The position numbers and the translations under genes were made by a program. 64,000 nucleotides of DNA. It comes from Tigriopus japonicus (taxonomy: Eukaryota; Arthropoda; Copepoda; Harpacticoida; Harpacticidae). Below, one piece after another: positions 21,986-34,391 of the stretch (positions are counted from its first letter, which is position 1; every line of letters starts with the position of its first letter). The stretch lies in the NCBI GenBank assembly GCA_010645155.1, contig CM021318.1:2314811-2378810 (forward strand), in the 5' to 3' direction. Under the pieces are notes generated by a model. The model did not search any database. It was not told where the DNA came from and saw only the letters and a list, made by a program, of their open reading frames with translations.

Positions 21986-23604
21986 ACTTACAAAAAATAC
22001 GCGCAAAGCAAATTTAGCCATTGTGAAGTTGGATGGAAAAATGTCCTGATTCTATCCTTGAATCCTTGATCCTTGAATCTATGTAAAAAATGAGAAACCT
22101 TCATTCCATCAAAATTATGAAAGGCGATGTTTATTTTTTATAGAAAGTCACCACTTGTATACTAGGTTATCAACTACATAAAGCCGAGTTGATTTTAAAT
22201 CAAAACAAAACTCACCAAAATGAAGCCCAAATCTGCCATCCAGTATGATTTGTTGCCCTTTGCGAATGTCAAAGTAGAGCAATATTGATATTGTTGTGGA
22301 AAAATCAGAAAATTTAAGAGATTTTCAAGCTATCACGATCAACTTTGGCTTTTTGTAAGAGAAGTCCCAATCAAAAATTTGCGAGATGTCACAAAACACA
22401 ATTACAGTACATACTTATCTCGCATACTGTAAATTTCTCTGGACAAATAGGATTGCAATGAGAATGGTGGTGTCCAATAATGAGAAAGCAATGTCGTTAG
22501 TTTGGTAATATGCGTCGAATAGCTTATGTGTTAGCCTCATTTTTGCAATTTTACCACCAAAGGCAAGTTAATACATCATAGCTTAGAGAGGGCAAAACTT
22601 TTCACTCTGGCATTCGATTGAGCTGAAATTTTAAATACGAAGCCTATGCAAGAGAAGCAAGGTCTCACGTGCAGGAAAAGGCATTTGATTGGTCACTACT
22701 AGAACTGTTAATTCTTAGTTTCTTAGTACCAGTCTCCTTGTCCAGAGAAATAAGTGGTTCTTAATCAAAATCACCCCAAACTTTCAATACTGCAATACTG
22801 CGTAATGCAACATTTTCAGAGCCAACAACCCTAGATTCGCGAGACGTAACTAACAAACCAGATTGAACCCGACAAAAATGCAATATTTAGCATTGTCATT
22901 GGTTCAGCTCTCAAACCTGAGGCTTCAAAATGAAACCTTAAAGGTAAACATTGTTCAACATTTTTGGACGCGTGATTTCGATCCACGTAAAAATAAAACT
23001 TTTGTTTTTCTTTTCAACCGTGTGGTAGTTTGATAAATTGTGTATGCTCGTATGTTCAAACTTGTCCAATTTTGACGGTTATTTCTTCATTACGTCTGAG
23101 AAAATGAAAGCATTGCGTTATTGTTTAACATTTTTGAACGAATCATTTTGATTCAGACAATTCTAAAGAATTGCCTTAGTTGTTGCTTAATATTTTCATG
23201 CTTGGTTCTTTTAACCTCTCAATTTTTCAAAAAAAACTGATAAATAGAATAGGCAGGGAGAATGCCCTTACGAGTCAATCTTAACAATATGATGAAATTT
23301 TACACCCCACAAATTACAGTATTGGAGGTCAAGGTTAGTTAATGTGCATTTTCATACAACTAATCTTGGCTTATTGCAACTTTTCCTTCTTAATAATCCA
23401 CTGAACCTGATTCAAATGCTCGCCTGTCCTGAAAACTGTCAATAAGCTAATCAAGCAAGCAATCGCATGTTTTGTTTCTTGACATCATTGTGTTAGGTTC
23501 CTTTTCCTCTCAAAACCTTGACGAAACAAATCTCACACTTGCTCAAAGATTCTAGACTACCTTATGACTAGCATAAGTTTCGATACAGGGAGTTATAACT
23601 TTTA
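21986..23604. other. Non-coding region
   Basis: No coding segment, tandem repeat or inverted termini recognised. It ends at the target duplication of the next hAT-type element. Confidence 0.4.
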
Positions 23605-23612
23605 ATCATAAC

Positions 23613-24528
23613 TAGGCCTCGGAAAAAAAAGTTTTTTTAAGTGAAATTAAGTTTTCACTTTTTTTGGCGTTTTTATTGAGAAAAAAATTTTTTTGGTCAT
23701 TTTTCGGATTTTCACTTTTTTTGGCCATTTTTAGGCCAAGAATGGATAATAAAATCAAATTTCATTTCTATTTTTTTACTTTCGGGCAATTATGAAGGCC
23801 TGATATGAGGATTTTTGTTTTGGCAATCCTGCATCTGTTTGGACGCGGAAACTACTCGTTAAAATGTACTCATCTAATAAGGGTCATTAATAGGCCTCGG
23901 AAAAAAAGTTTTTTAAGTGAAATTAAGCTTTCACTTTTTTTGGCGTTTTTTTTGAGAAAAAAAATTTTTTTGGTCATTTTTCGGATTTTCACTTTTTTTG
24001 GCCATTTTTAGGCCAAGAATGGATAATAAAATCAAATTTCATTTCTATTTTTTTACTTTCGGGCAATTATGAAGGCCTGATATGAGGATTTTTTTTTTTG
24101 CAATCCTGCATCTGTTTGGACGCGGAAACTACTCGTTAAAATGTACTCATCTAATAAGGGTCATTAATAGGCCTCGGAAAAAAAGTTTTTTAAGTGAAAT
24201 TAAGCTTTCACTTTTTTTGGCGTTTTTTTTGAGAAAAAAAATTTTTTTGGTCATTTTTCGGATTTTCACTTTTTTGGCCATTTTTAGGCCAAGAATAGAT
24301 AATAAAATCAAATTTCATTTCTATTTTTTTACTTTCGGGCAATTATGAAGGCCTGATATGAGGATTTTTTTTCTTTGCCACAAAAGTCAATTGTTAAGGG
24401 TGTTTTACACGTCACTTTTTTTACTTTTTTTCACTTTTTTTGACGTTTTCAAACTTTTTTTAGGGAAAAATGGACAACTTAAAATTAATTATTTTGGCAC
24501 TTTTCATCACTTTTTTTTCCGAGGCCTA
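23613..24528. mobile_element. hAT-type element with internally amplified 277-bp units
   Basis: Termini are TAGGCCTCGGAAAAAAAAG and its complement ending CCGAGGCCTA. The flanks are an exact 8-bp duplication, ATCATAAC (23605-23612 and 24529-24536). Two near-identical units (about 278 and 277 bp, starting at 23613 and 23891) and a partial third (24168) each restart with the terminal sequence TAGGCCTCGG. The element therefore contains tandem copies of its own left end. The interior carries TTCACTTTTTTTGGC motifs and no gene. Confidence 0.85.
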
Positions 24529-24645
24529 ATCATAACTAAAGGTCAACAACCAACAACCGTCTAAAATTACACTTGACTGTATCATACTGATTTTTAAAAA
24601 GGTGAGGGCCTAAGGATTTATCTAGTGGTTTTTTATCTTTCACAG

Positions 24646-24724
24646 GAAATTGACAGCGAGTTCTTTGAGGTTCGCACTGACAAAAAGACACAAAAACTCG
24701 AAAAATCGACTGTCAAACATCCAG
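24646..24724 (+). CDS. Isolated candidate internal exon
   Basis: A 79-bp open segment is bounded by a strong acceptor (TTTTTATCTTTCACAG) and a GTATAT donor. It encodes a charged peptide beginning EIDSEFFEVRTDKKTQKLEK. No partner exons were found within the repeat-rich flanks, so it may belong to a gene with very long introns or be a chance exon. Confidence 0.25.
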
Positions 24725-25622
24725 GTATATTTGAAATAGTCAATATACGGGTCACTGGAAATCATTCTAAATCATTATTGATACAATTAATCATTTGATT
24801 GAAAATATGCTAAAACAAACAATCATATGTTTAGGCTTTACTAACTATATTTAAAAAATTTTGTCACCCTGTCTAACCCAATTTAACGTCTTTGCGTGAC
24901 TTGTGTCCATATTTGGTTACACCTGGCGTCTGTAAAACTGTTCTGTTTATTTTACTAAACACGACGTTATCCAAACCTGTAACGCTAATTGTGAATTTCA
25001 TAAGTTAAGTGTTATTTTAGATAAAATTTCGAGGTCGTAAATACTGAAAACATGAAAAATCGGGAAAACATAAAACATCTCTACGTAATGACATCCTTTC
25101 GCCGTCTTAATGGATAGACTTTAGGCTCAGATTTTCTTTTGGGCGTGACGTGAGAATAGAAAAGTTTTCTGTCTTAACTTGTTCTATAACTTTAGATTTC
25201 TATAGGTCTTCAATGTCAATAGATCGTTTTTTTCAACATCAACGACCTTTTATGAGAAATAATTTTCGAGTTCAGACATTAACATCAAAAGCACATTTTT
25301 CAGGCCTGTTCCTACCTTGCACCGTTTTCTGAACGAATTCTCCCTCTCTTTAGGAACGTAATTCGTTAATGTAGGGGAACAATTTCACGTATGTTTAGAG
25401 GTGAACAAACTCGGTCAAATATCAAAATTTTCTGCACTATGACTTCGGAATCACGTTCATACTCCATGAGCAAAATCTAGTCTTATTGGTTAATTGTATG
25501 TTCTATAAGGGGTCAATGGTCGTCACTAAATTTGAACTTGTCAAGGAGCACTTTTTTGGTGGCACAGTTGGTCCCAAAAGACGAAGTTCTCAGACATTTG
25601 AAAGATGTAGACATTACTTGGG
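24725..25622. other. Non-coding region
   Basis: No gene or recognisable repeat seen. Confidence 0.35.
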
Positions 25623-26362
25623 TCTCACTTATAAACGACACAAAAATTAATTCAAGGTTGCGTGAGCAAAAAAGGGCAAAGTTCCGTTGTGAGGTGGGGA
25701 AGACATTGCCAGAATGTAAACATTGCTTCTCCAATGTTAAATTTGCTTCTCATTTAAGGTAGAGAAACCAACTTTCCCCAGAATGCCGTGTCACCTTTGA
25801 TTCTACAGGGTATATCGCCTAAAATTCATCCATTCAATCAAAGGCGTTGTCACATAACTACAATCCCGGATGCATTACCTAGGCAAACAAAAGTTCGATT
25901 TACATAATGGCCACCTTTGGTCTTCACCACGGCCTTCAATATTCCCACAGGCTTGTACCTTAATCAGTTTGACCCAAAGCCTCTTCAGAATGGACTGGAT
26001 GGAAATTTTCATCCAATTGAGGCCTGGAGATGAATGAGGACATTTATCCTTGTCTCAGAAATGAGAAAAGACATTAATTTTGAACAAGCTGTGTGGTATG
26101 TCAAGCAGCCCCATCTTGTTGAAGGAGCAGGGAAGTTCAGAGGCCATTTTCGCACATTTAAAATTGATTTACAAAAACTTTTGAAAACAAAATAGTTTGC
26201 CAAAAGAATACGCAAAACATTATGTTTAAACGAAAAGAGCGAAAGTAATATAAAGCCAACGCATTAAAGGTAGGAATCTTGTCTTCCCCACCTCACAACG
26301 GAACTTTGCTCTTTTTTGCTCACGCAACCTTGAATTAATTTTTGTGTCGTTTATAAGTGAGA
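25623..26362. repeat. 82-bp inverted repeat pair
   Basis: 25623-25704 and 26281-26362 are inverted copies differing at one base. They enclose about 575 bp of unremarkable sequence. The right arm directly precedes the insertion site of the hAT-type element at 26374. Together they may be the remains of a foldback or duplicated retroelement segment. Confidence 0.7.
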
Positions 26363-26373
26363 TTACTTGGGAG

Positions 26374-27406
26374 CAGGGTTGGTCGGGGGATCAACTTTTT
26401 CGATTTATCCCCTTTTTCCGGGGATAAACGGGATAAACAGGACAAAAGGGGGGAAAAACGGGATAAATGGGGGGATAAACGGGATAAATGGGGGGATAAA
26501 CGGGATAAATGGGGGGATAAACGGGATAAATGGGGCGATAAACGGGATGAACCGGTGGATAAACGAAATAAAGCCAATTTTGTTCCGATTTTGATATGTT
26601 TGAATAAATTTTGGCATCCCTGAAAGTAGCTGATCAAACTAAAGGCTTAATATAAATATTAATGAAATATATTTACAATATTTAACAGAAATAATTGCTA
26701 TAAATTATCAAGTTAATAAAAATATGTTACAAAAAGCCTACAATTGACGGTACTTGATGAGACGTGATGAAATTGAAGAAATCTTCCAAAGTTGAAGAAT
26801 ATCTAAGTCAGAAAACTTCATGCTCAGTAAATGTAATACAGAGACGCAAAAATGAACTTATTTCTAGAAATTAGGGAAAAACGTTTGAAAAATGAGAGAA
26901 ATCCCCTTTATTCCCGTTATTCCCCGGAGGAAAATCCCGTTAATCTCAATAAACGGGACGCTTTATGGTTGAGGTAGTCCACCAACTAACCCTGCAATAT
27001 TCTTACAGAGCGCCTTTATCAGATTGCAGCTGCGAAGCTGCGTTTTGACTTTGGAAACACAAACAAATAAAAGCTAAAAAACTAGGAGTTTTCATTGTAC
27101 TAATGGAAATAATTTTTGTGTGGGACTTAATTGAAAAAAGTGAGATGTTGTGGGAAATATAGTGTTAGGGAAATTTGTGAATAATTATAGAAATAAGGAA
27201 AAAATGCTGGAAATGTGGGAAAAATTGCTTGTGAGGTAAGAAAAAATGCTTGAAGAGTAATAAAAAAGGCTTGAAAAGTAGGAAAAAAGCTTGAAAAGTA
27301 AGAAAATCCCGTTTATCCCTTTTTCTACTTGAAGGAAAATCCCGTTTATCCCAAGGGGGATAAACGGGACTCTTTTTGGAGGGGATAATCCCCCCGACCA
27401 ACCCTG
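26374..27406. mobile_element. hAT-type element carrying a GGGATAAACGG minisatellite
   Basis: Termini are CAGGGTTGGTCGGGGG and CCCCCGACCAACCCTG, flanked by the exact 8-bp duplication CTTGGGAG (26366-26373 and 27407-27414). A 20-bp-period array of GGGATAAATGGGGGGATAAAC type occupies about 26410-26565. A second, more diverged right end (ACCAACTAACCCTG, about 26986-26999) lies inside, so the element is composite. No transposase. Confidence 0.85.
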
Positions 27407-27414
27407 CTTGGGAG

Positions 27415-28644
27415 TCGAAATGAACACCGTTGGGCTGGGACTCTTTTTAACAATATTTGTGGGAAATTTGAGATCACCCAGAATTACTACATTGGTCCTC
27501 AAGTTTCGTTTGAGCCCTTCTTCAATAAATAAGAAAGCCGTTAGGTTAGATTCATCTGAAAGCAAATTCATCTTTTGCTGATTTAATGTTTACATGGTGT
27601 GCACCATCTATTCTCAATGTGAAATATCCTGACAATGGACAACGGATTGTTGAGCGTTATCAAAAGGGCCTGAGTCAGCTGTTGCGTACATTTGAATTTG
27701 AGTCGAAAGTTAGTGGTGGAAAAAAGTAAGGTTGGTGCCGTATATCGGGATGGAAATGTTGAAAATAAGGTTGAGGACCATTACTCTTTGACAACATTAT
27801 TTTTGCTGTTGCTTGTGAACCACAAAACACGTTGCGTCGTGTTTCCGCAAACTGAATTTGCAAATTTTAAGGGACCATTGACCATTTGGAGCTCAGCGTG
27901 AGCTCCAAAGTTACCTTTGTCTTTGATTTTCATGTGTTTGCGGTGAGTCCAATGGCCCGAGTTACTTAGATTGAGTCGTTATTTGTTATTTCTACTGCAC
28001 ACCGTGGGGGTCCTGCTCACGTTAAAATTGGGGGTTGATTGGGGATTAGGGATTGGGACCGAGTTTCCGTTGTAGTAGGGTTATTGCATAGCACTACCGC
28101 TATTAATGTTTCATTTATGAAGGGTTTATTGATGCACGTGACTTCTCGTTCCTGAATCACAAACTGCTGGCATTTTGGCACTGTCACTAACAGTCAGCAC
28201 GGATAAATCCATGCTCGACTTAAGAACTGTATTGATGCTGGCCGGATTGAACGGAAATTTTACAGATCGGGTTAGTCTCCAGTGATAGGTGGCCAAGAGA
28301 ACTACTCGTGGAAAGAGGTCCAGACTACAGTTCTGTATACACAGAAATGTGACTCCAAAATGGTTTGTGATTCAACAAGCTTGCACTGTGTGTGCGATGG
28401 GATTTGACATTGAGCACAGGTAGTTTCGTGATTCAAAACTGGAATTTGCAATTTCAGGGAGTCAGTGGCGGAATTGCTCTTTCAACTGCTATGCTCGAAC
28501 AAGAGCAATGCATAAAGAAACAAGTCACTTGGCACCCTTGCTGCTGGACTGCTGAAATGAGCTCAAAACAAATCTCCACTTATATAAGTGGACGTGAAGT
28601 GGAAGTTTATGTAACATTTCTGTCAATATAGAACTGTAGTCCAG
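27415..28644. other. Non-coding region with possible LINE relic
   Basis: On the minus strand about 27430-27571 encodes VVILGDLKFP, similar to the GDLNFP-type motif of LINE endonucleases. The relic is interrupted by the hAT-type element. The remainder, including an open frame at 28392-28631, shows no recognisable domain. Confidence 0.3.
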
Positions 28645-28772
28645 ACAAATTTCTCAAACTTGTTATATAATATATTATATATATTATGACATAATAAAGT
28701 ACAAAGCCAATTTTTGTTTCAATCAAAGGTCATATTTTTACACCGATATTTTAGGGAAATCTCAATCAAGAG
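28645..28772 (+). repeat. 128-bp perfect repeat, left arm
   Basis: This segment recurs as an exact reverse complement at 33367-33494, immediately next to the assembly gap. It includes the palindromic ATATAATATATTATAT-like core. Confidence 0.9.
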
Positions 28773-29034
28773 CAAAGATAAATTGGGAAACACACACTAA
28801 GGCAAAATTTTAACCTTGAATATATTGCGACATGATCAATACCATTACCAATAACTGGTATAAACAATACTGGGCATTGCAATGAAATTTGGCCACTTAG
28901 TTTTACAACCTTGATGAATAAACTAATAGGTTTTGTGACTTGACCATTAAATAACTTTCCAAGATATTATGACAAGAAGCAACAAATATTTCGTAAACAA
29001 TGCACAAATCTGTAAGAACTAAGAATTAGAGGAC

Positions 29035-29301
29035 ATGGAACGTGACAACCGGATCAGGATTCGCACGCTCCTTGACAATGGAGTGCCACCCACCAAGGTC
29101 GCAAGGCAATCGGGAGTGTCAAGGGCGACAGTTTACAACGTGAAAGGACGGAAGGAACTCAACAGGAAGCCTGGGAGTGGAAAGAAACCGATTCTGGACC
29201 TCGATGAGGTCAATAGGGCTGTCGAGGCTGCGCCACTGAAGTCATTGACCAAGCACGACGAAGTTCCGTGGTCTATGGTCAGGACTAGCGTCCCTAGTTA
29301 A
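29035..29301 (+). pseudogene. Tc1/mariner-type transposase N-terminal fragment
   Basis: An 88-residue open frame starts with a helix-turn-helix of Tc1/mariner transposases (MERDNRIRIRTLLDNG, then PPTKVARQSGVSRATVYN), followed by the basic GRKELNRKPGSGKKP linker. Similarity fades after SLTKHDE and a stop follows, so the second DNA-binding half and the DD(E/D) catalytic domain are missing. No flanking inverted repeats were found. It is probably a dead fragment; a retained DNA-binding peptide is less likely. Confidence 0.65.
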
Positions 29302-29618
29302 GACAAGATTGATGAAACGAATTTTTCGAAAGCAGAGAACATGAACCCTTAGTTTTAAAAGCTGCCTGTACAGTATTTCGTCTTATTTTGATATTATCGC
29401 TCAATTAGCTGATGCAAAGTCAATCCAACCATAAATACCTGAGCATATATATGTTTCGTATGAAGACAGGAGTGATATGTCCTTTGGCAAAGCGATGAAG
29501 TAATCCTTTAATGCACAAGAGTTGCACAAGAGTGACTTCACTACAAGCTCTCGAAATTCATATTTGATATTACTCGTAAGAAGGTGTTCATTTTTCATCC
29601 TCACCTCCGTTTATCATT

Positions 29619-32600
29619 ATGATGGTGAACCATCCTATTCATGGGATACATTTTTGCTTCTTGATGACAATTTTGGAGGCAGCGGGAAACGGTATTTACA
29701 TTGAAATCGAGAAATTTGTTCCTCAAATCACTTCTGAATGGACGTCAACAAACATCATTCCTGGTGTCAGGTATACAAGTTCTATTCGACCTACTCATAC
29801 ATTTCACGTATTAAATTATATTTTCTCCTGAGGTCACTCATTGAATGCAGCACAAACTGTGGACAAGACAATCCAAGTTGTAATGTCTTTTGGTTCGACA
29901 AATCCACCAAGGAATGCAAAATTGGGTTGATTTATAATTTAGATATTATTGGACCTGGAATTCGTAGCATTTGCAAGCTATCGTGTAAGTTTACATTTCT
30001 TTTTCAAGAAGCTTGCTCTGTCAATTAACAGTGTTCCCTTAGTTTACTCTTTTTTACTAACATTCAGCAGACACTTTTCCGAGAAACACGTATTTTGTAA
30101 GACAAATAAGTAGACACGCAGCCGTAACGCAGGGGTTGATCATTCGCCAACTATCCACGAGACTCCGGGTATCGTTGGTTCGAATCCTAAGTGTGCCGAC
30201 TCCTCGTGACCTGTGGTATTAATTTACATGCAAAAGTCACTTTGACACCTAAAATGGGCGAACCTGCGGATGAAGTAAAGCTTAGTACTTGTTATTGAAG
30301 CGGCAATTCGTGGATTGACTTTGCATTAGCTGATTTAGCGACCATATCAAAGCAAAGAGAAAACTGTTCGATCCATGATGTGGGCATACCGAAGATTTTA
30401 TTGAACAAGTTTCAGCTGTCGAATAGCAAAGGTTGGATGTGAAAACTTGATTTTTTCCATAGCCCATTGTGCCCAAACAAACAAATACAGTCTGTTCAGT
30501 GGCCTGAACTACCCTTTGTGCAAGGTTGCTGTGGTTGTTTTTGAATATTGCGATTACAGAGTGTGAACTTGTTTGAGCACAAGTGATTAATAAACCAAAG
30601 GTCACCTGGGGCCTGAAAATTGTCCGATAAAATTAGCCGAGTCTGGCTAAACATGGCCACTCTGGAACTCTGTGGTTCGATCAGCTTACAAGAAATAAGG
30701 GTTCGAGTAGAACACTCAAGTATACAGTAGAGTGAAATCATGAAAGGCGACCTCTTGCGGGCGCAGGCGTTCAGACCCAAGAAGCAAAATTGCACTACAA
30801 TAACTTTGTAGTGAAAAGAAGAAAACATGTAATGGTGTATTTAAAATACCGGTACATTTAAGTTTTGGAGGTTTTTGGGATAAAAAATATCTTTGATTTC
30901 GCTTTCGCATAACTGAAACCGAATTTTTGGCCAAAAACGCTTTTGGTTCATCACTAACTGAAAAATGGTCATTTGAAGATAAACAAATGGATCAGCCATG
31001 CGATTTTGGGTAATATTCAGTAAACTTCGAACAAGGTCAAAATTTCAAAAAAAATCTTTAAAATTCAATAAACACTTTGAATTTGCAATGCGTCACGTCA
31101 TTTGACGGGGCTCTGACATTTTTTTTTGTTAGATCCACTTATTGACATTTGAAAGATTAGGTGGAATATCGGTCGAGAGCACCATTTTCAACACGGAGAA
31201 AATTCAAGTCAATATGGTCTAATGGACTCAAGATTAGAGGACGATGATTAAGTAAAGTCTGACAAATTCGGCCAGGGATTCTTGAGGCAAAGTGGCCAGG
31301 GATGTGTCGATGAAAGACTCATCCTACAACAAACCTGATAAAGATTTTTCAAAATTCCCGAACTTGGTTAGCGCAAGGGCCGCTATCGTCAGACTACGTG
31401 TCTGTATCCGACATCAAAAAAAAGAGAATGCCCCAAAAAGTAAGCATTCTTATTTTTATATTTTGGATTTTGATATGATATTGATGACAGGAAATAGTTC
31501 ATTCTCTAACACCAAATTTGTTCTCTCCAATGTGTTTAGGGTTACAAGTTTCTGTCACCGTCAAGGTTCGGAATATGAACAACAATAACCCAATATCTGG
31601 AGTTAATCTTATAGCAAAATCAGTGCAAGATGCAAATCATCACTTTGAAGCCCTCACTGACCAGCATGGAGAGGCAAAGTTTCAAGTAACATCCTTAGGA
31701 AATGAATCTTACAAAACAAATCAAAGTAATGTGTCTCATATCTTTCAGTTTATGCGAAAAACTAGTTTGATAATAGATATGATGGGCAGTGGAATATTTC
31801 ACATGGTTGCTAATGCGATGGTCGCTGACGTATTTGAACAAACAATAACTTTATCTACTGCCACTCACATCCCGGTATGTAAGTAATTACTAAGGCTCGG
31901 ACATAGTTGAAAAACTGCAACGTGCAAAAAATGTCACAACTTTTTATGTTCTTGGTCAAATTCAGCACCTTTTCGATTTTTAGCTACGACAGCAAGTTTT
32001 GGTGTTATTTAACTTCAGCATTGTAGTTCAGTGAAAACTGTTCGAATTTCATTTGTCATGTTTTTGGACATCTGTATTATTCATCGGAATTTTGTCTCAG
32101 AAAATACAATATATTTTAATTAAATTTTTATTATTTAAGTAAATTTAAATAAATGAGCTCAGCATAAAATTTAGAGACAAAATTCCAATACTCTTTGATT
32201 TTCTGTTCAATCAACAATAACTGAAGCGCTTAACACATGTTCAATGACTACCTGGGATTTAACTTCTTTGATTGAGGAACAACCAGGCTCAACATTTCAA
32301 AGCGGTTTTGGAATGGGGATGCTGTATCAATGATATGGACCTGTCGGCCCAACTAAGAGGTGCAACGAGCTGCACAAATTCCATAGGAAATCGGGTTTGT
32401 TCAAGAGGATCCAATGGGAAGGTCGAATTGGGGTCAGATATTACAAGCTATCTTAGTGACGAGGGAGAAACTTTGGATTGGACGGGGACATTTCCTTCTG
32501 AAGACGTTCATGTGATAGGAGTAAAAAGATATGGAAGGTACGTTTTGACAGATTTCGAACAAAAAATATGATGTTGTTACTTTGTAGTGCCCCTTTAACA

Positions 32601-32874
32601 GTTATGGGTCAAACCATTTTCATAACACGGGCTTGAATCTATTTGTGATGGAAGGATCAGATACTTTGCTCCAAATAAATCCAAAACCTGAAGTGACCGA
32701 TAAAGGGTGAGCTATGAAATTTTTTTTATGTATTTTGATAATGTTTTGATTTTTGTTTTCTTTAGTTATTGGGTTGCAGGGTGTTTCAAGCCTTCATTGG
32801 GTTTATCCAGTTTTCAAGAGATTAATGTATATTCTGACTCAGTGGATGTCGCAACCTGCCCTCTCATCACTTAA
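29619..32874 (+). CDS. Secreted protein with PAN/apple-like and Ig-like regulatory folds, six exons
   Basis: Exons are 29619-29770, 29833-29984, 31540-31874, 32287-32537, 32602-32706 and 32766-32874. Borders are GT-AG and all phases close, giving 367 residues. Exon 1 encodes a hydrophobic signal region (IHGIHFCFLMTILEAAG). Exon 2 is cysteine-rich (CSTNCGQDNPSCNVFWF...CKIG...C), like a PAN/apple domain. Exon 3 (VSVTVKVRNMNNNNPISGVN...TDQHGEAKFQV) looks like a carboxypeptidase-regulatory or Ig-like beta-sandwich. The rest is novel, with several Cys (GCFKPSLG near the end). AATAAA lies at about 32966. The long intron 2 contains a SINE-like element and a dispersed repeat. Family unknown. The exon 2-3 junction is least certain, since another exon may lie between. 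Confidence 0.65.
30118..30250 (+). repeat. tRNA-derived SINE-like element in intron
   Basis: A perfect B box (GGTTCGAATCC, about 30177-30187) is preceded at tRNA-like distance by an A-box-like TAACGCAGGGGTTGATC. It is followed by a non-tRNA body, with no matching acceptor stem. It lies in intron 2 of the six-exon secreted gene. Confidence 0.45.
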
Positions 32875-33239
32875 AAAGAACGTAGTTCCCTTGAATATTA
32901 TATTTTTTGGACAATTAACATTGTAGCTAACATTGCACAGTTTGTGTTTTTTAAAGTTCTTCATAAATAAAAATGAAAACATGCTTAGGGATGTAGTTTT
33001 TATTTCTTTAGAGCGGGTGTGGGGCGTTTTCGGATTTCAGGATCAGGAGGACCCAAATTTTGCAAATGAAGCATATGCCTAACTGACGATCTGAGATGAA
33101 GAAAATCTGGTACGATCCAGGCACAAGCTTCCAAAAGAGTGTGATGTGCGTCAAAAATAATACAAATAAAAAGACATCCATCTTCAGCAATCGCAATCAG
33201 ATTTTGGCCATTACTCCCTCTCTCACAGGACAAAAATTG

Positions 33240-33365
33240 CGAGTGTTCCTCACTCGCTCATGAAGAACGCCCTCACCAGATTATGAAGAACCCCCTTCAC
33301 GGGTCTTGAAAGAATACCCTCACAGGCTTACAAAAAACGCCCTCAACAGCTTGCAATGAACGCTT
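33240..33365 (+). repeat. Degenerate ~30-bp tandem repeat
   Basis: Four to five imperfect copies of ATGAAGAACGCCCTCACCAG occur in a row, just before the 128-bp inverted repeat arm. Confidence 0.6.
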
Positions 33366-33366
33366 T

Positions 33367-33494
33367 CTCTTGATTGAGATTTCCCTAAAATATCGGTGTA
33401 AAAATATGACCTTTGATTGAAACAAAAATTGGCTTTGTACTTTATTATGTCATAATATATATAATATATTATATAACAAGTTTGAGAAATTTGT
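33367..33494 (-). repeat. 128-bp perfect repeat, right arm, abutting the gap
   Basis: Exact reverse complement of 28645-28772. The assembly breaks off at its end, as expected if the repeat confused assembly. Confidence 0.9.
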
Positions 33495-34391
33495 NNNNNN
33501 NNNNNNNNNNNNNNNNNNNNNNNNNNNNNNNNNNNNNNNNNNNNNNNNNNNNNNNNNNNNNNNNNNNNNNNNNNNNNNNNNNNNNNNNNNNNNNNNNNNN
33601 NNNNNNNNNNNNNNNNNNNNNNNNNNNNNNNNNNNNNNNNNNNNNNNNNNNNNNNNNNNNNNNNNNNNNNNNNNNNNNNNNNNNNNNNNNNNNNNNNNNN
33701 NNNNNNNNNNNNNNNNNNNNNNNNNNNNNNNNNNNNNNNNNNNNNNNNNNNNNNNNNNNNNNNNNNNNNNNNNNNNNNNNNNNNNNNNNNNNNNNNNNNN
33801 NNNNNNNNNNNNNNNNNNNNNNNNNNNNNNNNNNNNNNNNNNNNNNNNNNNNNNNNNNNNNNNNNNNNNNNNNNNNNNNNNNNNNNNNNNNNNNNNNNNN
33901 NNNNNNNNNNNNNNNNNNNNNNNNNNNNNNNNNNNNNNNNNNNNNNNNNNNNNNNNNNNNNNNNNNNNNNNNNNNNNNNNNNNNNNNNNNNNNNNNNNNN
34001 NNNNNNNNNNNNNNNNNNNNNNNNNNNNNNNNNNNNNNNNNNNNNNNNNNNNNNNNNNNNNNNNNNNNNNNNNNNNNNNNNNNNNNNNNNNNNNNNNNNN
34101 NNNNNNNNNNNNNNNNNNNNNNNNNNNNNNNNNNNNNNNNNNNNNNNNNNNNNNNNNNNNNNNNNNNNNNNNNNNNNNNNNNNNNNNNNNNNNNNNNNNN
34201 NNNNNNNNNNNNNNNNNNNNNNNNNNNNNNNNNNNNNNNNNNNNNNNNNNNNNNNNNNNNNNNNNNNNNNNNNNNNNNNNNNNNNNNNNNNNNNNNNNNN
34301 NNNNNNNNNNNNNNNNNNNNNNNNNNNNNNNNNNNNNNNNNNNNNNNNNNNNNNNNNNNNNNNNNNNNNNNNNNNNNNNNNNNNNNNNNNN
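33495..34391. other. Assembly gap (N)
   Basis: 897 undetermined bases. The missing part may contain more of the 128-bp repeat unit, the left part of a GGCCCACC-family hAT element and possibly downstream exons of UTP15. Confidence 0.99.

Noticed and set aside
26409..26560. Regularly spaced repeats that might suggest a CRISPR array
   Set aside because: They are contiguous 20-bp minisatellite units without unique spacers, in a eukaryotic transposon.
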